From: JALZAI01 sp038207565
GTDB lineage: Bacteria; Actinomycetota; Actinomycetes; Mycobacteriales; Jatrophihabitantaceae
Assembly: GCA_038207565.1 (NCBI GenBank)
Contig: JBBQZQ010000023.1
Location: 1-64,000, forward strand
Direction: 5' to 3'
Length of the DNA stretch: 64,000 bases
Part shown: positions 26,228 to 35,048 of the stretch, in pieces
Position numbering within the stretch: the stretch's first letter is position 1
Layout of the letters: every line of letters starts with the position of its first letter
Position numbers and translations under genes: made by a program
The notes under the pieces: model-generated
Told to the model about the DNA's origin: nothing
Seen by the model: the letters and a program-made list of their open reading frames with translations, nothing else
Database searches by the model: none

Positions 26228-26780
26228 TTGTCCCTGCTTCAGGAATCCATTGAAGATTTGCGTCGAATCTCTTTTGAAGACTGTCAACGGCGGTCTTGGC
26301 CCAGACGAATGGTCGCGGGTTCTCATTCGAGGTTGTGATCCAGATGCTGATGTCTTTCTCCAGGGTCTGAAGGTTCTTGTGTACGCCGCGGCGTAGCTGC
26401 TTGTCGGTCAGTAACCCGAACCAACGCACGACCGAGCTGAGTCAGGACGCGCTGGTTGGAGTGAAGCGCAGGTGGAACCGGGGTGTGCGTCGAGCCATCT
26501 AGCGATTGCCGGGGTCTTGTTGGTGGACAGGTTGTCACACACCAGATGGACCTCGAGATCGGCGGGCACCTCGGTGTCGAACTTCGCGAGGAACTTCTTG
26601 AACTCGATGGCCCGATGTCGCCGGTGTAAGGAGCCGATGACCTGCCCGCTGGCGACATCGAATGCGGCGAACAGAGTGGTCGTCCCGGAACGGAGGTTGT
26701 CTCGGAGCTGGATGAGTCTGGCTCGCCGGGTCGGGTCGGGTCGGGGCGTAGGAGCGGGCAGCGGATGCTGTGCTCGTGAA
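26199..26780 (-). pseudogene. IS630-family transposase remnant
   Basis: The minus strand holds the C-terminal catalytic half of an IS630-type DDE transposase: TTTLFAAFDVASGQVIGSLH (first Asp), VHLVCDNLSTNKTPAIARWL (second Asp), then RWFGLLTDKQLRRGVHKNLQ and NENPRPFVWAKTA. One base is missing near 26480, which breaks the frame. A TGA replaces a conserved Trp codon at 26442-26444, and the catalytic Glu of the usual VERWF is Val (codon at 26427-26429, VVRWF). The N-terminal DNA-binding half is absent. No terminal inverted repeats or target duplication could be recognised. It is a dead fragment between the acyltransferase pseudogene and the first sulfotransferase gene. Confidence 0.8.
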
Positions 26781-27034
26781 TACGTTGTGGGCGTAGGCGC
26801 GTCCGCAGGTGCCGAGGAGCCTTCAAACCACATGTCGGCCACGTACGCGGGCAGCGGGCCAGTTCGCCGCGGTAGTGGCATACAAAATCAAGAGTTGACG
26901 TCGTTGCTTTCGTGCGACTGTGGGCGCCGACAGTGCGTGACGGGTGGGTTCCGGAGCGTGTCGGCGTCGAACGCCCGCCCTTGACCAAGCACCGGCGTGG
27001 CCTGGGAGCGTTAGCATGGGGCGGCATTCACGAC

Positions 27035-27895
27035 ATGGAGGTATCGGTGGGGACTTGGCCTGCAGGCGCACGGTCCCGCCTGCCTGTACCGCAGCGGCTG
27101 CGACCGTTGGCGCGCCGAATGGTCGCCACGTACCGGCATCGAGGACTGCGCCCCGCCGACGTCGTGCTCGCCTCGTACCCAAAATCCGGCAGCACCTGGT
27201 TGCGTTTCGCCCTCGCGAGCGCGCTGTCTTCTCAGGAAATGGACTTCGACCTGGTCAGGGACGTGTCGCCCCCAGTCGGCGACCATCGAGACGGACCGCT
27301 CGTCGTTCCTGGTGGTGGCCGTCTGATCAAAAGCCATGAGGGCCCTCGCTTCGTCGGGCCGCGTACTCATCGCCCTCGCGTGCTCTTTCTTGTTCGCGAT
27401 CCTCGCGACGTTGCGGTGTCGTACTTTCATCATCTTCGCCGTATCGGTCTGGCGGGCGACGACTTCGACGTGTATTTCGACGACTTCGTGCGCGGCCGAC
27501 TCAGCAGTCTAGGCAGCTGGCAGGCGCACACTCGCTCTTGGCTGCATTACGCTGCCGCCGCTGACAACGTCATGACGTTACGGTACGAGGACCTGCTTGC
27601 GGATCCCGTGGGCACGCTCATCGCTGTCGACGATAACTATCGCTTGGGCCTGGACGAGGCGACGATCAGAACGGCGATCGAGCGCAGCACGCCTGTCGGC
27701 ATGCGCGCCAAAGAAGCTTCGTCTCGATGGCTTCGCGCGAAGTCGGTTAACTCCGAGATCAACTTCGTCCGGGAGGCTAAGGCGGGTGGATGGCGCGACA
27801 CGCTCGCGCCCGAATTGTCCGCCCAGCTGGAGACTGCAGCGCGGCGCGAGTTGCTGCAGCTCGGATACACGTTGCGCAACGCCCATCTTCCGTAG
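27035..27895 (+). CDS. Sulfotransferase domain protein
   Basis: This 286-residue protein has the PAPS-dependent sulfotransferase motifs. The 5'-phosphosulfate loop is YPKSGSTWLRF (residues 48-58), and the 3'-phosphate binding segment is LVRDPRDVAVSYFHHLR (from about 119). The catalytic-region motif RLIKSHEG and the late GGWRDTL, which resembles the RKGxxGDWK loop of Sulfotransfer_1 enzymes, are also present. It would move sulfate from PAPS to a hydroxyl, here most likely on a polysaccharide or lipid-linked unit, in the cytoplasm. ATG at 27035 is preferred; the open frame extends upstream but without family similarity. It is followed 42 bases later by a flippase gene and then a polymerase gene in the same direction. 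Confidence 0.85.
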   Translation: MEVSVGTWPAGARSRLPVPQRLRPLARRMVATYRHRGLRPADVVLASYPKSGSTWLRFALASALSSQEMDFDLVRDVSPPVGDHRDGPLVVPGGGRLIKSHEGPRFVGPRTHRPRVLFLVRDPRDVAVSYFHHLRRIGLAGDDFDVYFDDFVRGRLSSLGSWQAHTRSWLHYAAAADNVMTLRYEDLLADPVGTLIAVDDNYRLGLDEATIRTAIERSTPVGMRAKEASSRWLRAKSVNSEINFVREAKAGGWRDTLAPELSAQLETAARRELLQLGYTLRNAHLP

Positions 27896-27937
27896 TGGTG
27901 GTTGTTGATCTCGGCGCCGTGCGCGGATCGGAGCGTC

Positions 27938-29296
27938 GTGAAACGTAAGTATCGCGGCGGGCTGAGGGCGGGAGTCGGCATCGCCGACCAGATGCTGTAC
28001 AGCCTCACGAACTTCGCCCTCACCGTTATCGTCGCCCGGGAAGTCAGCGCTAAGGACTTCGGCGCGTACTCGCTTGTGATCGCGACATACCTGATCGGCG
28101 TCTCGGTGATCCGGGGGTTGACGTCGGAAACGCTGATGGTGCGATTCAGCGCGTCAGGTCAGGACGAGTGGTCTAGGGCAGCGACAGACGCGTGCGCGGC
28201 CGCAACGATGCTTGGCCTGGCAGCGGGGCTAGGCGTCGTCGCGCTCAGCTTCTTCGTCGGTTCGCTCGCGAGCATGGCGCTAACCTTCGGCATCCTATTT
28301 CCTGGTCTTGTCCTACAAGACTACCTGCGGTTCGCGGCGATGTCCGCCGGCCGTCCCGGCCTTGCATTGCTCAACGACGCGACCCAGGCCGTCGTCCAGT
28401 TCAGCGTCGCCGCGGTGCTCGTCGTGATCACCAACCCCTCGGTCTGGATGCTCGTAGCGGCATGGGGTGGGGCCGCCTATTTCGGGGCAGCGGTCGGCGC
28501 CATCGCCCTGCGACTCCCGCTCCGAGCTTCGCGAGCTTTGATCTGGTTGCGTGGACAGTTCGATCTCGCCGGCCGCTATGCCCTCGACGACCTCGCCTCA
28601 CAGGGCAGCCAGCAGGCCACAACCTATGTGCTGGCCGGGGTCGCCGGGCTTACTGACGCCGGCGCGTTACGCGGCGCGCAGACTGTGTTCGGCCCGCCGT
28701 CAATCCTCAACCTCGGAGTGCAGGCCGCGGTGACGCGCGAACTCGTGCGCGTGCTGTCCCGTTCGGCGAACCGGATGCGTCGGTACGTAGCAGGTCTGAG
28801 CCTCGGTCTCGGTACGGTCGGCCTCTTGTGGGGAACCCTCGCGCTGCTCTGTCCACGCAACATCGGCGAGGCCCTGTTCGGCACGACCTGGGTGGCTGCT
28901 CATCCGTTGCTTGTCTACTTCGTGGTGGCCCAGACCGCCAACGGTGTGCGGGTAGGCCCGACGGTAGGGTTGCGTGCGATGGGCGCAGCCAACCACACGC
29001 TAACCGCACGCCTCATCGTCACTGTCCTCGGGCTAGTTTCACAGATTGTCGGCGCGATGCTCGCCGGTGCGACTGGCGTGGCCGTCGCTACTGCTGTCGT
29101 CACTCCCGTCCAAGGGGCGGTGTGGTGGTGGCAGTTTGAGGTCGCATGCCTGGAACAACGCCGCAAGCGGGCTTCTAGACGCCGCGCGCAGGCGTGGTCG
29201 CAGCTGCTCGAATCGGTTCCGAATGCCGAGGCCCTAATCGGTTCGAGGACTACCGCCGACCGCGTCCTTCCGCTCATGAAATGGCCCGAAACGTGA
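27938..29296 (+). CDS. Wzx-like polysaccharide flippase (MATE/MOP superfamily)
   Basis: The 452-residue membrane protein has about 12 hydrophobic helices in the pattern of O-antigen/polysaccharide flippases, beginning AGVGIADQMLYSLTNFALTVIVAREVSAKDFGAYSLV, the usual first-helix pair of that group. A basic C-terminal tail follows (EQRRKRASRRRAQ). It would move undecaprenyl-diphosphate-linked repeat units across the membrane. GTG at 27938 is preferred to the TTG/ATG-like codons upstream because a CGGAG site lies at good spacing and the basic start VKRKYRGGLRAG suits the inside-positive rule. It lies between a sulfotransferase gene and, after a 390-base gap, a polymerase gene, forming one export module. 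Confidence 0.82.
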   Translation: MKRKYRGGLRAGVGIADQMLYSLTNFALTVIVAREVSAKDFGAYSLVIATYLIGVSVIRGLTSETLMVRFSASGQDEWSRAATDACAAATMLGLAAGLGVVALSFFVGSLASMALTFGILFPGLVLQDYLRFAAMSAGRPGLALLNDATQAVVQFSVAAVLVVITNPSVWMLVAAWGGAAYFGAAVGAIALRLPLRASRALIWLRGQFDLAGRYALDDLASQGSQQATTYVLAGVAGLTDAGALRGAQTVFGPPSILNLGVQAAVTRELVRVLSRSANRMRRYVAGLSLGLGTVGLLWGTLALLCPRNIGEALFGTTWVAAHPLLVYFVVAQTANGVRVGPTVGLRAMGAANHTLTARLIVTVLGLVSQIVGAMLAGATGVAVATAVVTPVQGAVWWWQFEVACLEQRRKRASRRRAQAWSQLLESVPNAEALIGSRTTADRVLPLMKWPET

Positions 29297-29626
29297 TCGC
29301 CGCAGCGTTCGCCAGGAGCAACCGAGAACGGCCTCTCGCCCCAACGTCGCAATAGACTAGGCCCCACATATCGAACCGGAGCCCCCAATCGCTGATCGGA
29401 AGGTTGTGTAAGGGTCGCCCTGCGCGAGCGCAAACACAAGCGGACCGGGAGCAACCCGGCACCACGCGGCCAATTCAACCAAACGACGACGACTGCCGGC
29501 GGACCGTATCGGTGGCCTGAGAATTCGGCGGGCCCGCGCGGCCGCTCCGGCCCATTTCGTAGCCAGCGCGATATGCTTCGCGGCGTCGGTTGGTAGGTGG
29601 GCCATGCGTGTCAATCATCAAACCTT
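29297..29626. other. Intergenic stretch between flippase and polymerase genes
   Basis: About 330 bases with no supported gene. A minus-strand frame of 85 codons exists here but lacks family similarity, a good start site or neighbours on that strand. The stretch may hold the promoter for the polymerase gene; no clear -35/-10 pair is seen. Confidence 0.4.
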
Positions 29627-29638
29627 GGAGGACACCTA

Positions 29639-29692
29639 GTGACCACCAAGCCATTGCCACCCGGCCGGCCAGGTTGGGCGGCCAATGACTAG
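29639..29692 (+). CDS. Possible 17-residue leader peptide before the polymerase gene
   Basis: A perfect GGAGG (29627-29631) stands seven bases before a GTG that opens a 17-codon frame, VTTKPLPPGRPGWAAND, with four prolines, including a Pro-Pro pair. Its stop (29690-29692) overlaps the ATG of the polymerase gene at 29685, whose own upstream site is poor. The arrangement fits a leader peptide coupled to the polymerase. Alternatively it is the true N terminus of the polymerase, split off by a frameshift or sequencing error. Confidence 0.4.
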   Translation: MTTKPLPPGRPGWAAND

Positions 29693-31280
29693 GAGGTTGG
29701 CCGCTGGCGGGGGATCCGTCGAACCCGATGATCGAAGCTCGGTTCACCGGTGGACCGAGCCCGTCGGTGGCCGCGCAAAGCTGGCTGCCGCGTCTAGCCG
29801 TGACCATCGCTCGTTCGGTATCGCCGTCGGCGTTTTTGGTCTGCTCGCGTTTGTCCTCCCTCTATGGGCGACCGATTTAACGCGCCCCGCGGCCAGCAGC
29901 GTTACCCTCGCGCTCATCTGGCTCGTTGTCGCGTATGCGTCGTTCGCCCTCGCGTCGATGTGCTACGACGGGTCTGGTCGAATATGCCGAATAGGTTTCT
30001 TCGTGTTCCTCTACGTATTCATGGGGCTACCCGTCTTGGCGCAGGTGTCGGCTGCCCAATTCCCGCTCGTGCTGGCCGGGGCGGAGAGCTACACCCAGAG
30101 CGAAGTCCAACACGTCACTCTTGTCGTCGTGGTCGGCATCGCAGCCTTCGAAGTGGGGTACTTCGCAAGGCAATTCAGGCGACGCCCCGGCCCTCGGGGC
30201 GAGGTTGACGAATCCACGAAACCGTACCAATTACGGAAGCGCGCCTGGCGGTTGTCTGAGGGGGCCGCGCTCTCGTTAGGTGTTATAGCGCTGCTGTTCA
30301 CCGGTATTCTGCTGTACCGCACCGGCGTAAGTCCATTCTTCGACAGTAGGCAGGCTGCGACGAATGCGACCTTCGGGCAGTCCGCGAACGCGATCGCCTA
30401 CCTCGCCGAGAACAAGGCAGTAAACGGGCTTGTGACCTACGCTGCCCAAGGGCCACTGCTCGTCAGCCTCTTCGCAATCCTTTACATGCGTCACCACCGG
30501 ATTTGGCGTAAGGGCTCCCACCTGCAGGAGGTCAGCGCCCAAGCCCTCATCGTGCTCCTCGTCCTCGGAAATATTATCGTAAATAATCCGATCTCCAATG
30601 CTCGTTTTTGGGTTGGCACCATAGCCATTGCGTTCGCGTCCATCTACGTGCCACTGACGAAGGCGGCCGGCATTCGCTGGGCCGCCATCATGTCGATTGC
30701 GGTACTTCTCTTCGGTTTCACCTCGCTGCAGGCGTTTCGGCGCAGCGGTGGCGCGCAGCAGTATTCCGCAGGTTTCCGTGCAGACCTGATCTCCTCCGGC
30801 ACGTACAGCGAGTTCGTGATGGAGATCATGGGGCGACGCTGGCTGTCCGATCACGACCATACTCGCGGACGGCAACTACTCGGTGCGGTGGCGATCTTTG
30901 TACCCCGCTCGGTGTGGCCGTCTAAGCCCGTTGACACGGGAAACCTGGTGCTGCCCTACGCTAATCCCGCCGCTTCCCTGTGGACCGAGGGAGACGTGGA
31001 AGGTGGCCCGCTGGGCGTCATCGTCTTCTTTGTCGCTCTCGGCGCCATTTCTGGAACGGGCGATCGGCGATTGCGCAGATCTGCGCCTGGGTCGCCGGCA
31101 CACGTCCTTGTGCCGATCATGGGCGGCTTCATGATCTTCGTTCTTCGCGGATCGATCGCCGCGGCGGTCGGCCCGGCGTACGTCCTGACTGCCTGTTTGC
31201 TGTTCGTCCTGCGGCGGAGCAAGTCCGTCACACAGCCCGCTGTCGACACGCCGTCCCGTCGCAAGCTCACATCGTCCTGA
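29685..31280 (+). CDS. Wzy-like polysaccharide polymerase, membrane protein (first of two)
   Basis: This 531-residue protein has roughly 12 hydrophobic helices and large loops, and looks like the oligosaccharide repeat-unit polymerases (O-antigen polymerase group). The segment IFVPRSVWPSKPVDTGNLVLPY followed by a Gly/Glu-rich loop and a long helix matches the periplasmic loop seen also in the second polymerase here (VPNVIWPGKDVKTPG). It would join exported repeat units. A polar head of 45 residues precedes the first helix. The ATG at 29685 has AGGAGG after it, not before it, so initiation may depend on the short upstream frame. It follows a sulfotransferase and a flippase gene. Confidence 0.75.
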   Translation: MTRRLAAGGGSVEPDDRSSVHRWTEPVGGRAKLAAASSRDHRSFGIAVGVFGLLAFVLPLWATDLTRPAASSVTLALIWLVVAYASFALASMCYDGSGRICRIGFFVFLYVFMGLPVLAQVSAAQFPLVLAGAESYTQSEVQHVTLVVVVGIAAFEVGYFARQFRRRPGPRGEVDESTKPYQLRKRAWRLSEGAALSLGVIALLFTGILLYRTGVSPFFDSRQAATNATFGQSANAIAYLAENKAVNGLVTYAAQGPLLVSLFAILYMRHHRIWRKGSHLQEVSAQALIVLLVLGNIIVNNPISNARFWVGTIAIAFASIYVPLTKAAGIRWAAIMSIAVLLFGFTSLQAFRRSGGAQQYSAGFRADLISSGTYSEFVMEIMGRRWLSDHDHTRGRQLLGAVAIFVPRSVWPSKPVDTGNLVLPYANPAASLWTEGDVEGGPLGVIVFFVALGAISGTGDRRLRRSAPGSPAHVLVPIMGGFMIFVLRGSIAAAVGPAYVLTACLLFVLRRSKSVTQPAVDTPSRRKLTSS

Positions 31281-31291
31281 CCGACGCCGCC

Positions 31292-32716
31292 TCATCGACC
31301 GGTGGCAAGCAGGTAGGCGGTTGTCAAGAAGAACATTCCGCTGCGGGGGGCGATTAATACTCCGGCGCCTGCGGCGTAGGTGTCGACAGGCTTGCCACCG
31401 GCGAAGGACACCGCCTCGTAGGGAAGCGTCATGGTGGCAGGCGTGTCGCCTGTGTTGACCGCGGCCATCCCGTGGGAAAACCGTCGCGTCAGGACCTCGC
31501 CGATCCGTTGGTAATCGGGGCTCTGCGGGTCGCCTAGCGCGAGATTCTGTTCGGGCAGGATCGGGAAGCTGTCTTTGGCCGATACGTTGTAAGTCTTGTG
31601 GTAGGTCCAGAAGTCATAACCGGGTTGCCAGCCCATGAGAAAGCCGGCCAGGCAGTAGGCCCCGTAATGGTTGTTGCTCGCTACTGCGAAATTGGTGATC
31701 TGCAGAACCTTCTTGCGGCGGGCTGCGGCACGCTTCATGATCGCCGCGTCATCCTGGAACGAATTGAGGCGCAATGGGATGCCCGGATCCGTCGTAGCCG
31801 TGTAGCAGAAACCCTCGTTCGCGGCCATATCGGCGTCATCCAGCGGCTCGATGTTGCGGCTGGCGCCTCGCTGCGGCCCAGGCGCAATGCCGTTGTAGAT
31901 CAGCTGTTTGCCCGTCTTGTGGAGGGCGTCGGACGCCTCGGCGATCACGGTCCTGAGCCCGGCGTTCCACCCCGAGACGTGGGCGCAGTTGCCGTCGCTC
32001 GCAGTGGGGGCGCCCCTGCCGCAGAGAAGATCGTTGAATGTGTTCCCGCCGTTACCGATGGCCGATCGCTTGATTCTGCCCAGAAGTGGGTTGGCGGAGT
32101 CGAACGCTACGCCGGCGTAGGGTGCTTGCTGCATCCACGATGTGATCGTGCGGACGACGTAGTCGCGAAATCCGGGATTGGCAAGATCAGTAAGGTACCC
32201 GACAACCTTCCCCCCTCGAAACGCCTTACGGCCCGCGCCGTAGAAGGCGATGGGTCGTCCCCGCGAGTCGTGCAGATACCAGGACGGGTCGAAGTCGACC
32301 GCGTACTGACCCCACGCGCTGCGATTGACCAGCGGCCAGTAGGTCAGGTTGAAGTACTCGAACACTCGTATGGTTCTGCCCTGCGCATTTGCAGCGGCAA
32401 CCAGGTTTCGAGCCTCGACGAAGTGCTTCTCGATGCGGTAACCGTCGGCGAACTTCGGTATTACGACGTAGCCGTCGTTGCGAGCCAGTTGACGCGTCTG
32501 CGCAGGCGTGAAAGAGCCATTCGAGTTGCCGACCCATTCGGCATTTCGTCCCGGCTGCGGCGAATAGGGCCTATTGACAAAGGCGAACAGCAGGGCCGGC
32601 TCCCGAGAACTGCGATCAATCAAGTAACCGATTGCCAGCGACAGCAGAATCACTGTCACCAACGTCAGGAGCCCGAGCTTGCGGCGGTTGCGGGGACGGC
32701 GAGGGAGGGGCTGCAT
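31292..32716 (-). CDS. Membrane-anchored glycoside hydrolase-like protein (GHL15-like TIM barrel)
   Basis: The 474-residue protein starts with a basic stretch (PLPRRPRNRRKLG) and one membrane helix (LLTLVTVILLSLAIGYLI), so the rest is outside the cell. The outer domain reads like the putative glycosyl hydrolase-like families with a TIM barrel: RIFVFEYFN-type strand (TIRVFEYFNLTYW), SWYLHDSRGRPIAFYG, a strand ending GVAFDSANPL, KQLIYNGIAPG and a strand ending ANEGFC with a candidate acidic residue. The acidic pair could be Asp (FDSAN) and Glu (NEGFC), which is inference. ATG at 32716 is preferred over upstream starts as it places the helix correctly. It may trim or modify the polysaccharide made by neighbouring genes. 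Substrate unknown. Confidence 0.65.
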   Translation of the reverse strand: MQPLPRRPRNRRKLGLLTLVTVILLSLAIGYLIDRSSREPALLFAFVNRPYSPQPGRNAEWVGNSNGSFTPAQTRQLARNDGYVVIPKFADGYRIEKHFVEARNLVAAANAQGRTIRVFEYFNLTYWPLVNRSAWGQYAVDFDPSWYLHDSRGRPIAFYGAGRKAFRGGKVVGYLTDLANPGFRDYVVRTITSWMQQAPYAGVAFDSANPLLGRIKRSAIGNGGNTFNDLLCGRGAPTASDGNCAHVSGWNAGLRTVIAEASDALHKTGKQLIYNGIAPGPQRGASRNIEPLDDADMAANEGFCYTATTDPGIPLRLNSFQDDAAIMKRAAARRKKVLQITNFAVASNNHYGAYCLAGFLMGWQPGYDFWTYHKTYNVSAKDSFPILPEQNLALGDPQSPDYQRIGEVLTRRFSHGMAAVNTGDTPATMTLPYEAVSFAGGKPVDTYAAGAGVLIAPRSGMFFLTTAYLLATGR

Positions 32717-32886
32717 TCCTCGCCATCCTGGTTGTCGGCTATTGGCGCGGCTCCAGACGAACCTGTCGGCAGTGTATCCAGCGCCGTGCTGGAAACGGGG
32801 CGCCGACCACTCTCGTTGAGGCGGCCCGTCAGCCGACACCGCACCGGAGGTCGCAAGGGGCCGCAGGGACGCCGGGACGAACCGGC

Positions 32887-33711
32887 TCAGTCCGACGATG
32901 ATCCCCGAATCGGCAACTTGCGGATGAACACCAGCAGCATTGGCTGCGCCGCCCTTGGAGTCAGGCGCTGCAGCACCCCGACGATGTTCCACAGGACGGG
33001 TGAACCGCCGGCGTACGACGGCTCACCGGGCATGGTGTACACGACCTGTTGAAACCGGCTCGGCGGGAAATATCGGGCGAGGTCCGCTGCGGTGTTGAGC
33101 CGGTAGCGGGTCGGGAACACGTCTATGTCCTTGCGCTCCGGCTGTAGGCGGGTCAGCCACGGGACGTGGAGGCGGTTCGGGATCAGTTGCCCGCCGATGC
33201 CGATGTAACCCCACTTGTTCGGGGTCCGCGCGCAGATCCACCCACCGGGGCGCAAGATCCTGTCAAGCTCCCGAGTTACGTGGCCGGGGTCGTCCACGTG
33301 CTCGAACGTGAAGTCCGACACCACCATGTCGACCGACGCATCGGTAAGCGGTAGGGCGCCGTGCGGGTCGATGACGTGCGCCTCGTCCAAGGACGGATTT
33401 TCCGCGACGACAGGATCGACATCTAGGCCGATGACCCACTTTGCCTTGCCACGAAGGTCCTGCAAGCGCCGCCGTGTGGCCGAGGTCCCGTCGGCGTGCC
33501 ACATACCCCGTCCGGCGCCGAAGTCGACCGCCACCATCTCGGGTTGCAGCAGCGCGCCCACCCGCGTGTAGAACTCAACAGCGCTGTCCACCCGGCTGAA
33601 ATCGTCGAGCGCGGTCTCCGGGAAGTAACGCAGCCGGGTGCGCGCCCGCCTGTGCTGGCGGCGAGTTCGGACGTCCGTGGGTGCCACGTCGGCCACGCGG
33701 GTCCTCCGCAT
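32887..33711 (-). CDS. Class I SAM-dependent methyltransferase
   Basis: This 274-residue soluble protein has the SAM-binding motif I in VAVDFGAGRGMW, the acidic end of strand 2 in WVIGLDVDP, motif II around HGALPLTDASVDMVVSDFTFEH and a post-motif LDRILRPGGWICARTPNKWG. This is the Methyltransf_11 pattern. Location among glycosyltransferase and sulfotransferase genes suggests methylation of a sugar. It lies about 170 bases downstream of nothing on its own strand except the truncated glycosyltransferase. The C-terminal part has a hydrophobic segment (PMLLVFIRKL) like some sugar methyltransferases. Target unknown. Confidence 0.8.
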   Translation of the reverse strand: MRRTRVADVAPTDVRTRRQHRRARTRLRYFPETALDDFSRVDSAVEFYTRVGALLQPEMVAVDFGAGRGMWHADGTSATRRRLQDLRGKAKWVIGLDVDPVVAENPSLDEAHVIDPHGALPLTDASVDMVVSDFTFEHVDDPGHVTRELDRILRPGGWICARTPNKWGYIGIGGQLIPNRLHVPWLTRLQPERKDIDVFPTRYRLNTAADLARYFPPSRFQQVVYTMPGEPSYAGGSPVLWNIVGVLQRLTPRAAQPMLLVFIRKLPIRGSSSD

Positions 33712-33826
33712 TCAGTCGGGCGGCTGGTTCGGGACGGGTACGTCAACCCAGCTCGGTCGGGCGACTATATCGGATCGGGCCGTCGCAAGGCGGATCTTCG
33801 GGATGATCGGTACATCGGCCGCCGCG

Positions 33827-34645
33827 TCATCGCGAAACGTCGTTCACGATCACCTCGAACTGGTCGGCGATGGCCTTGATGTAGAACCGGCGCTCGGCGA
33901 AACGCCGAGCCTGCGCGCCGATCCGGGCGAGGTCAGCGGGGCGAGCATGCGCATCGATCCATTCGGCCGCCAGCGCGGTTCCCGGATCGTCGGGCGTGCT
34001 GACGAACCCGGCTGCGTCCCGGATGTCCTGGGCGGCGGGGTTCCCCGCTGGCATCAGTCCGACGACTGCCCGGCCCGCGGACAAGTAGCTCAGCACCTTG
34101 CTCGGGACCGAGAACTTTGACGCGTCGGGTTCGAGCAGCGCGACGACGATGTCGGCGCTGGAGAGCACCTGGGCGAAATCCTCGGCGGGCTGGAAGCCGA
34201 GGATGCGGATGTCGTCGCGCAGCGTGGCCACCCGCTTCAGATCGTCGGCACCGACGCCTTCCGAACAGACCGTCAGACTCGGCCCCACGCCCCTGGCGTG
34301 CACCTTGTCCAGCAACTTGGGCAGCAGCATGGGGTTGTGCTTTCGGCCGAGAGTGCCCGAGTAGAGCAGGCGCACCTCGTCCACGGCAGCGTGCGCGCGG
34401 GACCACGCGTTGTCCCGCTCGACAGGGCGGACGTCGTCGAACGACGCCCAGTTCGCGATGACGCTCACGTGGTCGGTCGCGAGCCCCCACTGCTCGTACT
34501 TCGCGACGAACGCATCGCTGATCGCGACGACGTGGCCGGCGTTTCGCACCTGGACCTTCTCCAAGTGCTCGGCGTAGCGCCCGACCAGCCCGGCCGCCAG
34601 GGGAAGTCGGCAGGTGACTTCGTAGGTGACCCCCTGGCTGTAGAT
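33827..34645 (-). pseudogene. Glycosyltransferase (GT4 type), N-terminal half missing
   Basis: The frame codes for the nucleotide-sugar binding half of a GT-B glycosyltransferase. HVVAISDAFVAKYEQWGL ends the linker; RLLYSGTLGRKHNPMLLPKL follows; ILGFQPAEDFAQVLSSADIVVALLEPD and SVPSKVLSYLSAGRAVVGLMP are the donor-binding segments. The same frame stays open upstream to about 34645 (AIYSQGVTYEV, RLPLAAGLVGRYAEHLEKVQ), which reads as the end of the first domain. The remaining ~150 N-terminal residues are absent: at that point the sequence changes to an epimerase fragment on the other strand. A protein of 245 residues from TTG at 34564 could be made but could not be a normal enzyme. Confidence 0.75.
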
Positions 34646-34975
34646 GGCGCGGCATTTCCGGGAGGACTACGGGATTGAGACTCGCGTGGCTCGATTCCAC
34701 AATATCTACGGGGAGCTGGGGACGTGGATCGATAGGAGGGAGAATGCGCGGCCGCGATCTGCCGAAAGGTCACGGAGGCCAAGATCGGTGGTGGAAGGAC
34801 CATCAACATCTGAGGCGACGGCGAGCAGGGGCGCAGCTTCATGTACGTCGATGACTGCGTCAAGGGGACGAACCTCACTTTCGGCGAGAATAACCGCGAT
34901 CCCGCCGCTCTTGTGCAGATCATCCAGGCCGCCCACGCCGCCGCCGCGGGGCGACAATTGAAAGACTGCTGTTAA
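34644..34975 (+). pseudogene. GDP-mannose 3,5-epimerase fragment
   Basis: From 34644 the plus strand reads MARHFREDYGIETRVARFHN then IYGELGTW, a very close match to the middle of GDP-mannose 3',5'-epimerases. After a frame change near 34745 it continues AAAICRKVTEAKIGGGRTINI, then a TGA at 34811-34813 stands where Trp is expected, then GDGEQGRSFMYVDDCVKGTN. The frame ends at TAA 34973-34975, well before the family C terminus. The N-terminal Rossmann half is missing. So it is a 5'-truncated, frameshifted, stop-containing remnant joined head to head with a truncated glycosyltransferase. Confidence 0.8.
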
Positions 34976-35048
34976 CGCGCTGGTCACAAGCGTGGCGCGG
35001 ACACGTCAGCGCTCACGTGCCTGCCGGAGCGTTCCGTTCGATGGTTGG

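Noticed and set aside
26912..27034. Upstream start extending the first sulfotransferase by 41 residues
   Set aside because: The extra residues show no family similarity and lie next to the transposase remnant; ATG at 27035 fits better.
29357..29614. 85-codon minus-strand frame between flippase and polymerase genes
   Set aside because: No recognised motif, no ribosome site, no neighbour on that strand.
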